DNA of 64,000 nt from Nostoc piscinale CENA21. GTDB taxonomy: Bacteria; Cyanobacteriota; Cyanobacteriia; Cyanobacteriales; Nostocaceae. Below are positions 22,765-32,450 of this stretch, in pieces (position 1 is the first letter of the stretch; the number at the start of each line of letters is the position of its first letter). A program made the position numbers and the translations under genes. Under the pieces are notes generated by a model, which was not told where the DNA came from, ran no database searches, and saw only the letters and a program-made list of their open reading frames with translations. The stretch lies in contig NZ_CP012036.1 of assembly GCF_001298445.1 (NCBI RefSeq), positions 6,387,525-6,451,524 of the forward strand. Direction: 5' to 3'.

Positions 22765-22899
22765 ATGAACACCATGAAGAATATCACAAAGTCTGCACTG
22801 TTGCTGGTGCTTCTGCTTGCCATGCCCATCTGTGCTGTTGATGTACCACAGACAACAGAAAGACCAAAAGCCAAAACAGACAGAACCGGGAGGGGTTAG
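22765..22899 (+). CDS. Very small secreted peptide (44 residues)
   Basis: It begins MNTMKNITKSALLLVLLLA, a good signal peptide (basic start, hydrophobic core), with probable cleavage after PICA. A short basic, Thr/Lys/Arg-rich mature part (TTERPKAKTDRTGRG) follows. No clear ribosome-binding site is seen, so translation is uncertain. It precedes another secreted protein at 23029, suggesting a small exported-protein cluster near the element's right side. Confidence 0.4.
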   Translation: MNTMKNITKSALLLVLLLAMPICAVDVPQTTERPKAKTDRTGRG

Positions 22900-23028
22900 A
22901 AAAACTCCCTTCGACAACGACAAGCCCAAGTATATAATCCCTGGCGAATAATCCCAAAGCAAAAGGCGGACTCGCTACAAATCCGCCGCCACACAAAAAC
23001 TGTAAACGTTGAGAATCAAATCATAATT

Positions 23029-23406
23029 ATGCTGAAATATAACGCAACCATCATCATTTTTACAACCGTTTTATCTGCTGGGATCTCCCTGTCCAACCAA
23101 CACGCGATCGCCTTTGGTCATGCTGTAGCGATCGCTAATCGTGGGTGCGATCGCCGTGAAGAAAATTGTGTCAAGCAAATTAAACCAGTTGTGCGTGTCC
23201 GCCAAAGATGGACTGGCAAGCCCCCAAAAATGCAACTATTAAATATCCAGTGCGACAAGGGTAAACCATTGCCTGGGTTCCAAGGTGACGCAGTTGCTTG
23301 CAAAAAGCAATGGGAACAACAGCAGCGTGAGCAATTGAGACGAGATGCTTACGTTCCAAGCGATAACGGGCAACCAGATAGTGAAAATGGGACGGGTACA
23401 CGGTGA
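23029..23406 (+). CDS. Secreted hypothetical protein
   Basis: A 125-residue protein with an N-terminal signal sequence (YNATIIIFTTVLSAGISLSN) and a basic mature region with four cysteines (GCDRREENC, NIQCDKG, VACKKQW), possibly two disulfides. The tail (EQQQREQLRRDAYVPSDNGQ) is polar. No family is recognised. It could act at the cell surface, for example in element exclusion, but this is only speculation. Confidence 0.55.
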   Translation: MLKYNATIIIFTTVLSAGISLSNQHAIAFGHAVAIANRGCDRREENCVKQIKPVVRVRQRWTGKPPKMQLLNIQCDKGKPLPGFQGDAVACKKQWEQQQREQLRRDAYVPSDNGQPDSENGTGTR

Positions 23407-23514
23407 TGAGGAGGATTGTAGATTTACGGCGTTCACCGTTAGGTGTGCCGTAGGTATCGCGTCTCTTGTCTCCACATCAATTCCTAAAATCTCGATTTAT
23501 CAGTGGTAACAACT

Positions 23515-24084
23515 ATGAGCTTAGACCAATTAATCACCAGCGCCTACAACAAATACCAAGCCGAAATAAAAGCCCAAAAAGAGGCGAAAGAAGCTGAAGA
23601 GCACCGCTGGGTTGACAACGCGATCGCTGAATTTAAAGCTTTTCTTGATAAAGCAATCCCACCTGAAATACAACTAGAATTAGGGATTGAAATTAAGGCG
23701 GTCTATAATCAATCAGCTTGGGCAGAATTCACGTTTTGCAGTGAATTGTTGACAATTTGCAGGTATGGGAGTGAAAGACTGAACCTCAACAAAGGTGGGC
23801 ATACTCTGGGGGGTAAATATATTGACTCCGGTTATTTCCTGAATGTTTTGCTAACTGAATTAGGGAAAATCAGGGCAGAATTTCCAACCATCAACCTTGA
23901 AGAAGTCGAAAGTATTCAAATCAAACTGGAGAGCCACTATATAGGAGTTAAGGCGATCGCAAGCTCATCCGATACTTGGAAGCAATTATGCGATCGCAGC
24001 CCAGAAATCAAAAAATATTTAGAAGATGCGCTTTGTAATTTAGAGATGGCGATCGGGTATTTAGAAGAGGTGATCAAGGAATGA
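23515..24084 (+). CDS. Hypothetical element protein
   Basis: ATG at 23515 (MSLDQLITSAYNKYQAEI) is preferred; a GTG at 23503 is also in frame. It is a 189-residue protein with a basic/acidic coiled N-terminus (KAQKEAKEAEEHRW), a mixed middle (LELGIEIKAVYNQSAWAEFTF) and a helical C-terminus. It overlaps the start of the Rad52-like gene by 4 nt (ATGA), so the two are probably translated together. That suggests a recombination or exonuclease accessory role, but no nuclease motif is seen. Confidence 0.6.
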   Translation: MSLDQLITSAYNKYQAEIKAQKEAKEAEEHRWVDNAIAEFKAFLDKAIPPEIQLELGIEIKAVYNQSAWAEFTFCSELLTICRYGSERLNLNKGGHTLGGKYIDSGYFLNVLLTELGKIRAEFPTINLEEVESIQIKLESHYIGVKAIASSSDTWKQLCDRSPEIKKYLEDALCNLEMAIGYLEEVIKE

Positions 24085-24866
24085 TTACTCCAGAAATCAG
24101 GGAGGAATTGCGCCGTATTCAAATCGATTTAAAGAAACCTTTTCCCCCTTCTTTTCATCAGATTAGAGAATTACCAGGGAAGGGTTACTGGGCGTTTGTC
24201 CCGCATCAAGTTATCCGCCAAAGATTAGATGAGGTCGCCCCTGAATGGCTATCTGATTTCTCTTCTGTGGAAGTATTGGGTTCTGACGCAGTTTGCCGTT
24301 GTGCTATCACAATTTTGGGCATACGCAAAGAAGCAATTGGTAGCGTTCCGCTAGTCGCTGCCACCAATAAAGATGGCAAAGATGTCAGTCGTGGTAGTGC
24401 GGCTGACAGGGTATCCGCCGAGGCTTTTAAGAACGCTGCTGAAGCATGGGGCGTAGGTGTTTATCTGGACGATCAGGCTTTTGTGGCAACTTACCTCAGC
24501 AAAAACGCGGAAGAACTGAGCGATAAGGTAAAAAACGAACTGCGATCGCTTATCACATACCTTAGAAATAAAGGTGAACTACTTCCACCTAATTCGACTG
24601 TTAGCGCCAAGCCGATTCCGAAAACTCAACAATCAACAGTTAAAGAAGGCTCGATTCTGCATGATATGAGTGGCGTTTCTCCAGCAAAAACCATTTCTAA
24701 GGCACAAGCCCAAAGATTATGGGCGATCGCACGCAATGAACTTAAGTTGTCAGACACCGATGTTAAGGCGGTATTTGTAGAGTTTGGGGTTGAGTCAACT
24801 AACAATATTCTGGCAACTGACTACAACAAAATAATTGAACGGTTGAAGGCTTATGGACAGTTTTGA
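24081..24866 (+). CDS. Rad52/Rad22-type single-strand annealing protein
   Basis: A 261-residue protein. The N-terminal 150 residues carry the family core: PGKGYWAFVPHQVIRQRLDEVAPEW, VEVLGSDAVCRCAITILG, then DVSRGSAADRVSAEAFKNAAEAWGVGVYLD. The GxAxxRxxxxAFKxAAexxGVGxyL pattern is diagnostic of Rad52-like phage annealases, used for recombination-dependent replication or repair. The C-terminus (AKTISKAQAQRLWAIARNELKLSDTDVKAVF) resembles the C-terminal helix domain common to such phage proteins. It overlaps the next small gene by 14 nt. Confidence 0.8.
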   Translation: MITPEIREELRRIQIDLKKPFPPSFHQIRELPGKGYWAFVPHQVIRQRLDEVAPEWLSDFSSVEVLGSDAVCRCAITILGIRKEAIGSVPLVAATNKDGKDVSRGSAADRVSAEAFKNAAEAWGVGVYLDDQAFVATYLSKNAEELSDKVKNELRSLITYLRNKGELLPPNSTVSAKPIPKTQQSTVKEGSILHDMSGVSPAKTISKAQAQRLWAIARNELKLSDTDVKAVFVEFGVESTNNILATDYNKIIERLKAYGQF

Positions 24867-25014
24867 AGGTGTAGTGATGCAAAAATCCAAGGTAATAGCC
24901 ATCGGAAGACGAAAATACAAACGCGCTTTGCTAGAGATGCAAAGAGCTATCGAGCTAGAACTTGAAAGCCTAGAAAAAGATGGCGACAGCTTTGAGTCTA
25001 GCGATGGCATATAG
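24853..25014 (+). CDS. Small hypothetical protein truncated by the IS630 insertion
   Basis: ATG 24853 opens a 53-codon frame (SKVIAIGRRKYKRALLEMQRAIELELESLEKD, then SFESSDGI). Its stop codon TAG (25012-25014) is supplied by the first three bases of the insertion sequence, so the original protein was longer. It overlaps the annealase gene. This is the last trace of the element at its right end. Confidence 0.5.
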   Translation: MDSFEGVVMQKSKVIAIGRRKYKRALLEMQRAIELELESLEKDGDSFESSDGI

Positions 25015-26149
25015 GAATCATATTTGATTTTTGAAAAAAAACAAGAGATAATACGGAGACAGGTAATAAGTATAAGGAAGAACAATGCTGAATCAGCACT
25101 TGCAGCAGGCGATCGCTGAACTAGAGGAATTTATAGTTCAAAATATAAATGCCCGTGAAGCGAGAAAAGGATTAGCAGTAAAGCTGGTTTATCAAGGTTA
25201 CTTATATGAGGAAATCAAGAAAATTCTTGGTGTTTCACTTGGTTCAATAACAGGTTGGAAACAAGTATATGAGGAGAATGGTGTTGATGGTCTAAGACTA
25301 AATTATAAAGGAAGAAAAAGCTATTTGAGTAATGAGCAGCGAGAGGAAGTATTGAGTTGGCTTCAAACAAAGGATTATTGGGAAATAGGAGAATTAGAGT
25401 ATAAACTAGCTTTTGAATACGATGTAGTTTACGAAACGAAAAAAAGTTACTACGATTTGTTTAAAGCAGCAGGAATAAGTTGGAAAAAAAACACGAAAGT
25501 TAACCCAAAAGCCGACCCAGATGCTGTTGATGCAAAAAAAAAGAGATTGAAACATTGTTGGAAAACAACCGGAGCGAAATTGAAACAGGTAAATTAAGAG
25601 TGCTACTGATTGATGAATGTCATTTAATGTGGGGAGACTTAAGTGGTTATATATGGGGTAAAACAGACCAAGAAATTATGGTTCCGGTGGTCAATGAACG
25701 AGAGAAACAAACATATTATGGAGCCATTGACTATCTTCAAGGAGAATTAATACTTAAAACTTATGATGCTGGAAATTCCCAAAATACGATTGATTATCTA
25801 CGTTATTTGCTAGATGAGTCTCCTAATCAGCAATTATTAATTTTTTTGGGATGGTGCTAGTTACCATCGTTCTCAAGAAATTAAGAATTTTTTTGGATGA
25901 ACTGAATAAAGGACTTTCAACTGACCAGTGGAAAATACACTGCGTTCGTTTTGCTCCTAATTGTCCAACACAAAACCCTATTGAGGATGTTTGGTTGCAA
26001 GCCAAAACCTGGGTTCGACGTTTTTGTGCTTTGCTCCCTTCATTTTCTCATTTAAAATGGATGTTTGAATGGTTTATCCGTCACACTACCTTTGATTTTC
26101 CCACTCTTCAGATGTACGGAGCTTTTTCAAAAATCAAATATTAGTCCTA
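25012..26149 (+). mobile_element. IS630-family insertion sequence (1138 bp)
   Basis: The terminal inverted repeats are 27 bp with two mismatches (25012-25038 and 26123-26149; shared core ATATTTGATTTTTGAAAAA). Each is flanked by TA (25010-25011 and 26150-26151), the IS630/mariner target. The left flank is phage-like element DNA, whereas the right flank is a serine/threonine kinase gene cut within its coding region. The two flanks do not rejoin into one gene, so recombination between two copies of this IS, or a later rearrangement, is likely. Confidence 0.85.
25085..26144 (+). pseudogene. IS630-family DDE transposase, in several frames
   Basis: Part one (to about 25540) holds the HTH domain (GYLYEEIKKILGVSLGSITGWKQVYEE). 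Part two has the first catalytic Asp (VLLIDECHLMWGD). Part three has FAPNCPTQNPIEDVW with the final acidic residue. An A9 run (25534-25542) needs a -1 shift, a normal programmed signal in this family. Two T7 runs (25841-25847, 25888-25894) each need one base removed, restoring LIFWDGASYHRSQEIKNF with the second Asp. As written the enzyme is broken; if the T runs are miscalled it would be intact with one programmed shift. Confidence 0.8.
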
Positions 26150-27293
26150 TAGGTAACGTTCCGGGTTTACCTACAGAGGCTGCACGCATTCCACCTTGAT
26201 CGGAAGCAGCAGCTTCAGCAATTTTCGCTCTTCTGGCGCGAATTGCTGCGGCTACCTGTGCTACTCCTGTCGCAGTACCCCCAATTGCGGAAGGATTGCT
26301 GCATAAAATCGCCGAGTTATCTCCACGCTGCGGTGTTTTTTCTTTAGAATTATTTTCAGGTTTTACTAGCAAGCTTTTAGCCAAACTATCTAAGTAAGGC
26401 TCCATTTCTAATGCTCGGAGAACGTCTGCTGCTGACTGGTAGCGATTGCGTACGGAAACATCTAACATTTTTCGTAATACACCAGTCAAGTGATCACTCA
26501 CATGCACCAAATGTTCCCACATCATTTCCCCTGTGGTGGGGTTGTAATCTAAATCTTTAGGGGTTTTGCTGGTGAGCAAATAAATACAAGTTACTCCCAG
26601 GGCGTAGATATCACTAGCATAAACCGGACGCATCGCCATTTGTTCAGGAGGTGCGAAGCCAGGGGTACCAATTGCATAGGCGGTTAAGGCGGTCTGTCCT
26701 GATTGACTCGGCGCAGCTTGAGTAACATGGTTTTTGACAGCACCAAAGTCAATTAGCACCATTCGGGCATCTTGAGTACGACGAATTAAATTGGCTGGTT
26801 TGATATCACGGTGAATTACCTTCTGCTCATGGATGTATTGCAGTACAGGTAACATTTCACTCAAAAACTGTTTAACGCCAACTTCAGTCAATACTCCATT
26901 AGCTTTGACTTCCTGTTGCAAGGTAGCACCACTAATGTATTCCTGAACTAGATAGAATTGTTCCTGTTCTTCAAAATAGTCAAGTAATCTGGGGACTTGA
27001 GGATGGTTGCCAATTTTACCCAAAGTTCTGGCTTCACGCTCAAATAGTTCTCGCGCCATTTGCAAAACATGGGGTGCGTTTCCTGATGGTCGTAGTTGCT
27101 TGATGACGCAACTTGGTTCTCCTGGTAAAGCTTCATCTTGAGCCAGAAAGGTTGCGCCAAAGCCTCCTTGACCTAACGGTTTACTCACCCGATAGCGATC
27201 GCGCAGCAGTAGGCGCGAGCCGCAAGACTGACACCTTTGGCTATATACCACATTTTCTGGATTGGGACAGGTTGGATTTAAGCAGTAGCTCAT
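26127..27293 (-). pseudogene. Serine/threonine protein kinase, C-terminus cut by IS630
   Basis: A cysteine-rich N-terminus (CLNPTCPNPENVVYSQRCQSCGSRLL) precedes a Hanks-type kinase: GQGGFGATFLA (P-loop, about 41-50), Lys65 in CVIKQLRP, HRDIKPAN (161-168), DFGA (182-185), PGFAPPEQ and DIYALGVT. All catalytic residues are present. After GGMRAASVGKPGTLP the frame enters the insertion sequence and ends GLIFDF. Cyanobacterial kinases of this type usually continue with a further C-terminal region, often pentapeptide repeats. The kinase domain may still fold and act, but the regulatory tail is lost. Confidence 0.85.
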
Positions 27294-27702
27294 GCACTGT
27301 CAACTCGCTGCGCGAAAATGGCCGGGAGCGTTACGCTCTAGTTTAATTATTTAGACCAAAACCTACTCTGGGCAGGTAATTTATGCTGGAAATCCTTTGA
27401 AGAGTTCCTAAAGTTCGACTGGTTTATCTAAGCGATCATCACAACAAGATAGCTGATTTACAGCGCGATCGTCAGTAGTTATCAAGCTATTTGTGTAATA
27501 AGTTATTTTCAACTAAAAATCCTAAGTATTTTTACAGTCACGTAAGTAGTGCTGAGTTGAAAGTGCTGAGTGCTGAGTTTAGAAAGCGCCGTAGGCGCTA
27601 ATGTTCTCAATTGCTTGGCAAATTAGTACTGAGTATTCAGCACTCAGCGAGAAGTTGCTTGCGGGGGTTTCCCCCGTTGAGCAAACTTCGGTGACTCAGC
27701 AC
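27294..27702. repeat. Intergenic region with GTGCTGA heptad repeats
   Basis: No gene is seen between the kinase start and hemL stop. At about 27549-27710 GTGCTGA is repeated in both orientations (AGTGCTGAGTGCTGAG on the left; TCAGCACTCAGC and ACTCAGCACC on the right). It surrounds small hairpins (AAGCGCC...GGCGCTA and GCGGGGG...CCCCCG), the form of a Nostoc-type short repeat element. It may also serve as the hemL terminator. Confidence 0.55.
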
Positions 27703-29001
27703 CTAGAGACTAGACAATACTTCCCGTGCGACGGCTAGAGTCTGCTCAATATCTTCTTCAGTATGCGCTAAAGAAGTAAACCCAGCCTCAAACTGAGAAG
27801 GTGCTAAATAAACACCACGCTCTAACATTCCGCGATGAAAACGTCCAAATTTGGCAGCATCTGACTTTTTGGCATCTTCGTAGTTATGAACAGGCCCAGA
27901 AGTGAAAAATAAGCCAAACATGGCGCTAATGTGACCACCACAAGCAGCGTGACCAGTTTCTTGAGCAATTCGCAGTAACCCGTCAGATAGTTTTTGCGTA
28001 ATTCGGTCAAGATAATCATAAGTACCTGGTTTTTGAAGCAATTCCAGGGTTTTGATACCAGCTGTCATCGCCAAGGGATTCCCGGAAAGAGTACCCGCCT
28101 GATACACAGGGCCAGCGGGAGCAATCATGGACATAATATCCCGCCGTCCTCCGTAGGCTCCAACTGGTAAACCACCACCAATGACTTTACCCAGTGTTGT
28201 CAAATCGGGAGTAATGCCAAATTTCTCTTGAGCGCCACCGTAGGCGATACGGAAGCCTGTCATGACTTCATCAAACACTAGTAAAGCGCCATGTTCGTGG
28301 GTGAGTTCCCGTAGACCTTCTAAAAACCCAGCATCAGGAGGAATAAACCCAGCATTGCCAACTACTGGCTCTAGAATGACACCAGCAATCTGGTCACGGT
28401 TTTCTTCAAATAATGCTTTGACGGCTTCCAAGTCATTGAAAGGAGCTGTTAAGGTGTTGCTAGTTGCTGATTTTGGTACTCCTGGGGAGTCGGGTAAACC
28501 GAGGGTCGCCACACCGGAACCAGCTTTGACCAAGAACATATCAGCATGTCCGTGGTAGCAGCCTTCAAATTTGATGATTTTCTCCCGATTGGTAAAAGCC
28601 CGCATCAGCCGCAAAACTGCCATACAAGCTTCTGTCCCAGAGTTGACAAATCTGACCATTTCGATGCTCGGAACAGCATCAATCACCATTTCTGCGAGTA
28701 CGTTTTCCAGAACTGATGGCGCACCAAAACTTGTACCTTTTTCTAAAGCTTCATGGAGTGCTGAGATCACTTCTGGATGAGTATGTCCGCAAATAGCAGG
28801 CCCCCAAGTGCCTACATAGTCGATGTATTGGTTGCCATCAACATCCCAGATGTATGCCCCTTTAACATGGTCAAAAACTATGGGTTGACCACCTACAGAT
28901 TTAAATGCTCTGACAGGAGAACTAACTCCTCCTGGCATGAGGTTTTGGGCGGCGGCGAAAATTTCTTGTGATTTTGTGGTTTTAATTGTGGTGTTTACCA
29001 A
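27703..29001 (-). CDS. hemL: Glutamate-1-semialdehyde 2,1-aminomutase
   Basis: A 432-residue PLP enzyme converting glutamate-1-semialdehyde to 5-aminolevulinate in the C5 tetrapyrrole pathway, needed for haem, chlorophyll and bilins. Clear family motifs: [74 protein letters not shown], and the PLP-lysine segment [18 protein letters not shown]. Length is normal. It starts at 29001 with GGAGAG upstream and is divergent from the chaB-like gene. Confidence 0.97.
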   Translation of the reverse strand: MVNTTIKTTKSQEIFAAAQNLMPGGVSSPVRAFKSVGGQPIVFDHVKGAYIWDVDGNQYIDYVGTWGPAICGHTHPEVISALHEALEKGTSFGAPSVLENVLAEMVIDAVPSIEMVRFVNSGTEACMAVLRLMRAFTNREKIIKFEGCYHGHADMFLVKAGSGVATLGLPDSPGVPKSATSNTLTAPFNDLEAVKALFEENRDQIAGVILEPVVGNAGFIPPDAGFLEGLRELTHEHGALLVFDEVMTGFRIAYGGAQEKFGITPDLTTLGKVIGGGLPVGAYGGRRDIMSMIAPAGPVYQAGTLSGNPLAMTAGIKTLELLQKPGTYDYLDRITQKLSDGLLRIAQETGHAACGGHISAMFGLFFTSGPVHNYEDAKKSDAAKFGRFHRGMLERGVYLAPSQFEAGFTSLAHTEEDIEQTLAVAREVLSSL

Positions 29002-29109
29002 GGTTCTCTCCTAACAGTGAGAAAGAAAAAAGCTCTATCTTAGGATAGGGTTAAATACTGTGCATAATTTCTATCCTATATAAATAGCTGAACCAGGAAA
29101 ATAACAACT

Positions 29110-29304
29110 ATGTTGTATAAGTCCAATGAAGACTTGCCTTTAGAAATCAGGACTCGCTTATCTGAGGCATACCAGGAGCTTTACCGTGCAGCTTTTAACT
29201 CGGCTCTCCATTGGTATGGGGAAGCATCGAAAGCTCACCAAGTGGCGCTAAGTGCCGTTAGAATGCAGTCTGCAATGGACAGAAATGTTGTTGTTTCTGG
29301 CTAG
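29110..29304 (+). CDS. ChaB-like small protein
   Basis: A 64-residue protein: MLYKSNEDLPLEIRTRLSE, YQELYRAAFNSALHWYGEA, KAHQVALSAVRMQ. The YKSNxDLP start, AFNSA and the AHxVAxxAV helix match the ChaB family, named after a putative regulator of the ChaA cation antiporter; the biochemical role is poorly known. It is divergent from hemL and 96 nt upstream of hisIE. An antiporter gene is not nearby. Confidence 0.75.
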   Translation: MLYKSNEDLPLEIRTRLSEAYQELYRAAFNSALHWYGEASKAHQVALSAVRMQSAMDRNVVVSG

Positions 29305-29400
29305 GTAATAAATTTTCATTTTCATAAAACATGCCAGCTGTCATATTGAGAATGGTATCGTGAATCCATTAATCATTGTTGTTAAAGCAAGTAAGCTGGT

Positions 29401-30051
29401 ATGTTTTCTACCGAACCACATTTATTCCACCAGGCTATTCCCGTTGAAGAAATTCGCTACGACGAACGGGGTTTGATAGCGGCTATCGTACAAGACTATT
29501 TGGATGGCACAGTCTTGATGATGGCGTGGATGAATCGGGAGTCGTTACAAAAGACTTTGGAAACTGGAGAAACTTGGTTTTGGAGTCGTTCCCGTCAAGA
29601 GTTGTGGCATAAAGGCAGGACTTCGGGACATATTCAAAAACTTAAAAGCATTCGTTATGACTGTGATAGTGATGCTTTGTTAATTGGGGTAGAGCAAATT
29701 GGAGATATTGCTTGCCATACGGGTGAGCGCAGCTGTTTTCATCAAGTAGATGGCAAAATTCAACCACCACCAGCAGATACATTATCTCAGGTGTTTCAGG
29801 TGATTTGCGATCGCCGCGACCACCCCACAGAAAGTTCTTATACCTGCAAGCTATTTGCAGGCGGTGATAACAAGATTTTAAAAAAGATTGGTGAAGAATC
29901 GGCTGAGGTGGTAATGGCTTTTAAGGATGATGAGCCAGAGTCCATTGCAGGCGAGGTAGCAGATTTGCTGTATCACACCTTGGTTGCTTTAGCTCATCAT
30001 CAAGTCGATTTAAAGGCGGTATATCGGAAGTTACAAGAACGGAGAAGTTAA
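29401..30051 (+). CDS. hisIE: Bifunctional phosphoribosyl-AMP cyclohydrolase / phosphoribosyl-ATP pyrophosphatase
   Basis: A 216-residue protein for steps 2 and 3 of histidine synthesis. The N-terminal cyclohydrolase has [50 protein letters not shown] and the zinc-site segment [10 protein letters not shown]. The C-terminal pyrophosphatase (from about residue 120) has [34 protein letters not shown] and [12 protein letters not shown]. The fusion is normal in cyanobacteria. Stand-alone start at ATG 29401. Confidence 0.95.
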   Translation: MFSTEPHLFHQAIPVEEIRYDERGLIAAIVQDYLDGTVLMMAWMNRESLQKTLETGETWFWSRSRQELWHKGRTSGHIQKLKSIRYDCDSDALLIGVEQIGDIACHTGERSCFHQVDGKIQPPPADTLSQVFQVICDRRDHPTESSYTCKLFAGGDNKILKKIGEESAEVVMAFKDDEPESIAGEVADLLYHTLVALAHHQVDLKAVYRKLQERRS

Positions 30052-30785
30052 GGGACTAGTACAACAAGGCAAAAGTAAAAGGTCAAAAGAAAAAAGGAAG
30101 AATATTAATACCACAAGCCTTTTAGCAATTCTAGATGGTCTGTTTATTTACGCCGATCTGTACTAGAGATTAGGGACTAAGGAGTGGAAAGTAGAGGATG
30201 AAATGATTTTTCTGCCTCCTGACCAGAAGAAGTAGGGGGAAAGGGGGCAGGGAGCGGGGCGCAAACATGAGTAAAAGCCTCGTCTTGGTCTTCCCCTATG
30301 CTCCCTGCCTCCTGCCCCTTTTCCTCTTATTGACTCCTACCTTCAAACTTTTTGTAATTCTTATCATTCACTGAACTTTTCCTCACTGATTCCACAGGGT
30401 TTCCACAGGGGTTTGAGTAGTTTTCCACAGACACACTACGAGATGATCAGCACTTGCTGGGTTACTGGGGATTTTGAGGTGATAGCTGTTGCTTGTTTCA
30501 GTGACTGAGTTTTTGTGAATTGATGTAACAAAAACTCAGCTTAAACCCTGATTATTTCGTGAGTTTTTCTTTTCTTAAGCACTTTTGTTAACATTTCGCA
30601 GCATTGACAAAACCACCCCCTCTTGAAGCACAATGATGCGACTGGCACTTTTTTTCTACCCGAATTTATCTGGGGAAATCAAAAAATTCCTGAGATGTTT
30701 GAAGGCAACAGAAGCGACAATTTTGATTTTTTGCTTCAAGAGTGCTAGTAAATTCGCTTGATCGACCTCAGAGAAGGAAAATCTC
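30052..30785. other. Long intergenic region after hisIE
   Basis: There is no convincing gene in these 734 bases. It contains an A/G-rich then C/T-rich stretch at about 30220-30330 (GGGGGAAAGGGGGCAGGG facing CTCCCTGCCTCCTGCCCC, a possible long hairpin) and a cluster of DnaA-box-like 9-mers (30388-30429). The proximal part presumably includes the hisIE terminator, the distal part the promoter of the DUF2811 gene. Confidence 0.4.
30388..30429 (+). promoter_or_regulatory. Cluster of three DnaA-box-like sites
   Basis: GATTCCACA (30388), GTTTCCACA (30399) and TTTTCCACA (30421) lie in the same orientation with spacings of 11 and 22 bp, so on one face of the helix. TTTTCCACA is the cyanobacterial DnaA box. 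No dnaA or dnaN gene is in the window, so this would be a non-origin DnaA-binding cluster. Confidence 0.4.
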
Positions 30786-30983
30786 ATGAACACAAAGGTG
30801 AGCATTTTTACGGAAATTCCCGAAACACTCCATGAATCTCTCAAAACTTATTTAGAAACTCACCCTGATTGGGATCAAACTCGTGTGTTAACAGCAGCCT
30901 TGTCACTGTTTTTACTCCAAAATGGGGATAGCGATCGCCGTGCTGCTCGTGTTTATCTAGAAACTTTATTCCACAACTGCTAG
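30786..30983 (+). CDS. DUF2811 family small protein
   Basis: A 65-residue protein: VSIFTEIPETLHESLKTYLETHPDWDQTRVLTAALSLFLLQNG matches the short cyanobacterial DUF2811 family (IPxxLhxxlxxyLexHPxWdqdRvxxAALsLFLlQ). The fold looks ribbon-helix-helix-like. Function unknown. GAGAAGG sits upstream of the ATG. It is convergent with the response regulator, with a strong hairpin between. Confidence 0.75.
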   Translation: MNTKVSIFTEIPETLHESLKTYLETHPDWDQTRVLTAALSLFLLQNGDSDRRAARVYLETLFHNC

Positions 30984-31079
30984 TTATGTGGTAAGTGGGT
31001 GACATTCCTGATATGTTAACTGTCTTGGCGATCGCTATATCAATCAGGACTGGGGCAAAAACAGAATACATATATAAAT

Positions 31080-31109
31080 AGTCAGGGCGAACAAATGTTC
31101 GCCCTGACT
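31080..31109. terminator. Bidirectional terminator hairpin
   Basis: A perfect 13-bp stem (AGTCAGGGCGAAC and its complement) with a 4-nt loop lies between the convergent DUF2811 gene (+) and response-regulator gene (-). Each side is A/T-rich. Confidence 0.75.
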
Positions 31110-31134
31110 TAGTATTAATTATGAAATAATTAAT

Positions 31135-31873
31135 TCAAGGGTTGGTTTCCAATTGGGGGGAATGTGTGGGACATTCAAACTTATAACCTACACCGCGTAC
31201 AGTCTGAATTAATGCTGGTTGACTGGCATCAGCTTCAATTTTTTTTGCGAATTTGACCGATATGTACATCGACAACCCGTTGGTCGCCAACATATTCATA
31301 GTCCCAAACCTCTTGAATGAGTTCGGCTCGTCGCCAAACCCGTCCAGGATGGCTGGCTAAAAAATGCAGTAAGTCAAATTCTAATGCTGTTAGGGGTACT
31401 GGTAGATTGTTTAATGTCACTTCCCGCCGAACGGGATCAATCATCAGTTTTTCAAAAACTAGGCGTTTTTGTTCTGCTGTTGTTACAACCCGTTGTCGCC
31501 GTAAAATCGCGGCGACTCTGACTTCTAACTCTCCTAGACCAAATGGCTTGGTGAGATAGTCATCAGCACCTTTAGCAAAGCCGCGAATCTTGTCAGCTTC
31601 ATCCGCACGGCTAGTAAGCATGAGAACAAACACACCATTACGACTTTGCATCTCTTGGCAGAGGTTGAACCCGATCACGTCTGGTAAATTTACGTCTAAA
31701 ATTACCAAGTCAGGGTTAAATTGCTCGAATAGCGCCAAGGCAGTTTTACCATCCTCAGCCGCCTCCACCTGATAGTTCTGCTTAATCAAAAAGCGTTGGA
31801 TTAAGTTGCGAACCGCAGGGTCGTCATCAACTACAAGAATCTTGGCAGGAGCCATGACCATCACTTTGCACAA
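31135..31873 (-). CDS. OmpR/PhoB-type response regulator (apparent frameshift at T8)
   Basis: The receiver domain has ILVVDDDPAVRNLI, the phospho-acceptor segment DLVILDVNLPDV, LTSRADEADKIRGFAKGADDYLTKPF. It is followed by a winged-helix trans-activation domain (EVTLNNLPVPLTALEFDLLHFLASHPGRVWRRAELIQEVW, GDQRVVDVHIGQIRKK). As written it stops right after RKKN (31235). Dropping one base from the run at 31239-31246 restores the canonical end IEADASQPALIQTVRGVGYKF and a stop at 31135, for 245 residues. Start may be M7 (31855). Its histidine kinase partner is not adjacent. Confidence 0.85.
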
Positions 31874-32450
31874 AAATTCGTAAGATTAACAGGAGAATTG
31901 CGTACTTTGGGATTGTTACACAAATTTTGCTGGTGTTACCCGCACTTGAGATGCAGCCATTTTAATGGCAATTTGATGTCAAATCATTAATATAGTCTCA
32001 ATATGAGCCACAGCAGTTGCGTAACTTTGGAAAATTTCCTACTCCCAATTACGTGGTAATTTAAAGCTTTTCAATTTTAATATCGATATGCTTATGGATA
32101 CCACTAGTGATTGTGAAGCAGGTTCATCTAAATTGCCTCAAGGCACGGTAAATTGCCAAATTTGAAACATAAAAATTAATTTTTTCATAAAAAAATAAGT
32201 TTTAAGAAGTCTTAGTTCAAATTCTAGAGTAAAGCCACCACTGTTCAACGACATGAGGGGATACACGGAGTTCTAGCAATATGTTAAAGTTGCTATAGTT
32301 AAATTTTCTGGGTCAGTTTAACTTACCCGTGCTACTATCCTGGTAGAGCATATAAGTTGCTTGCAACATTTGTTGAAATCTAGGCAAAACCTAAAGTTGT
32401 TTTCCAAAAGCAAAATACCGCTGCTGACTAAGGCTGAAGTGTAAACTCCC
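31874..32450. other. Intergenic region, no gene seen
   Basis: This A/T-rich 577-bp stretch lies between divergent genes (response regulator and CPP1-like) and should hold both promoters. I see no open frame, tRNA or strong hairpin. A small RNA cannot be excluded. Confidence 0.4.

Noticed and set aside
24795..25085. Minus-strand frame as the missing kinase C-terminus
   Set aside because: It is antisense to the small element gene, serine/leucine-rich by composition, and does not resemble kinase tails.
30220..30330. Purine/pyrimidine-rich tract as a functional structure
   Set aside because: Such GGGGGAAGGGG/CTCCTGCC tracts are common low-complexity repeats in Nostoc genomes; no further support.
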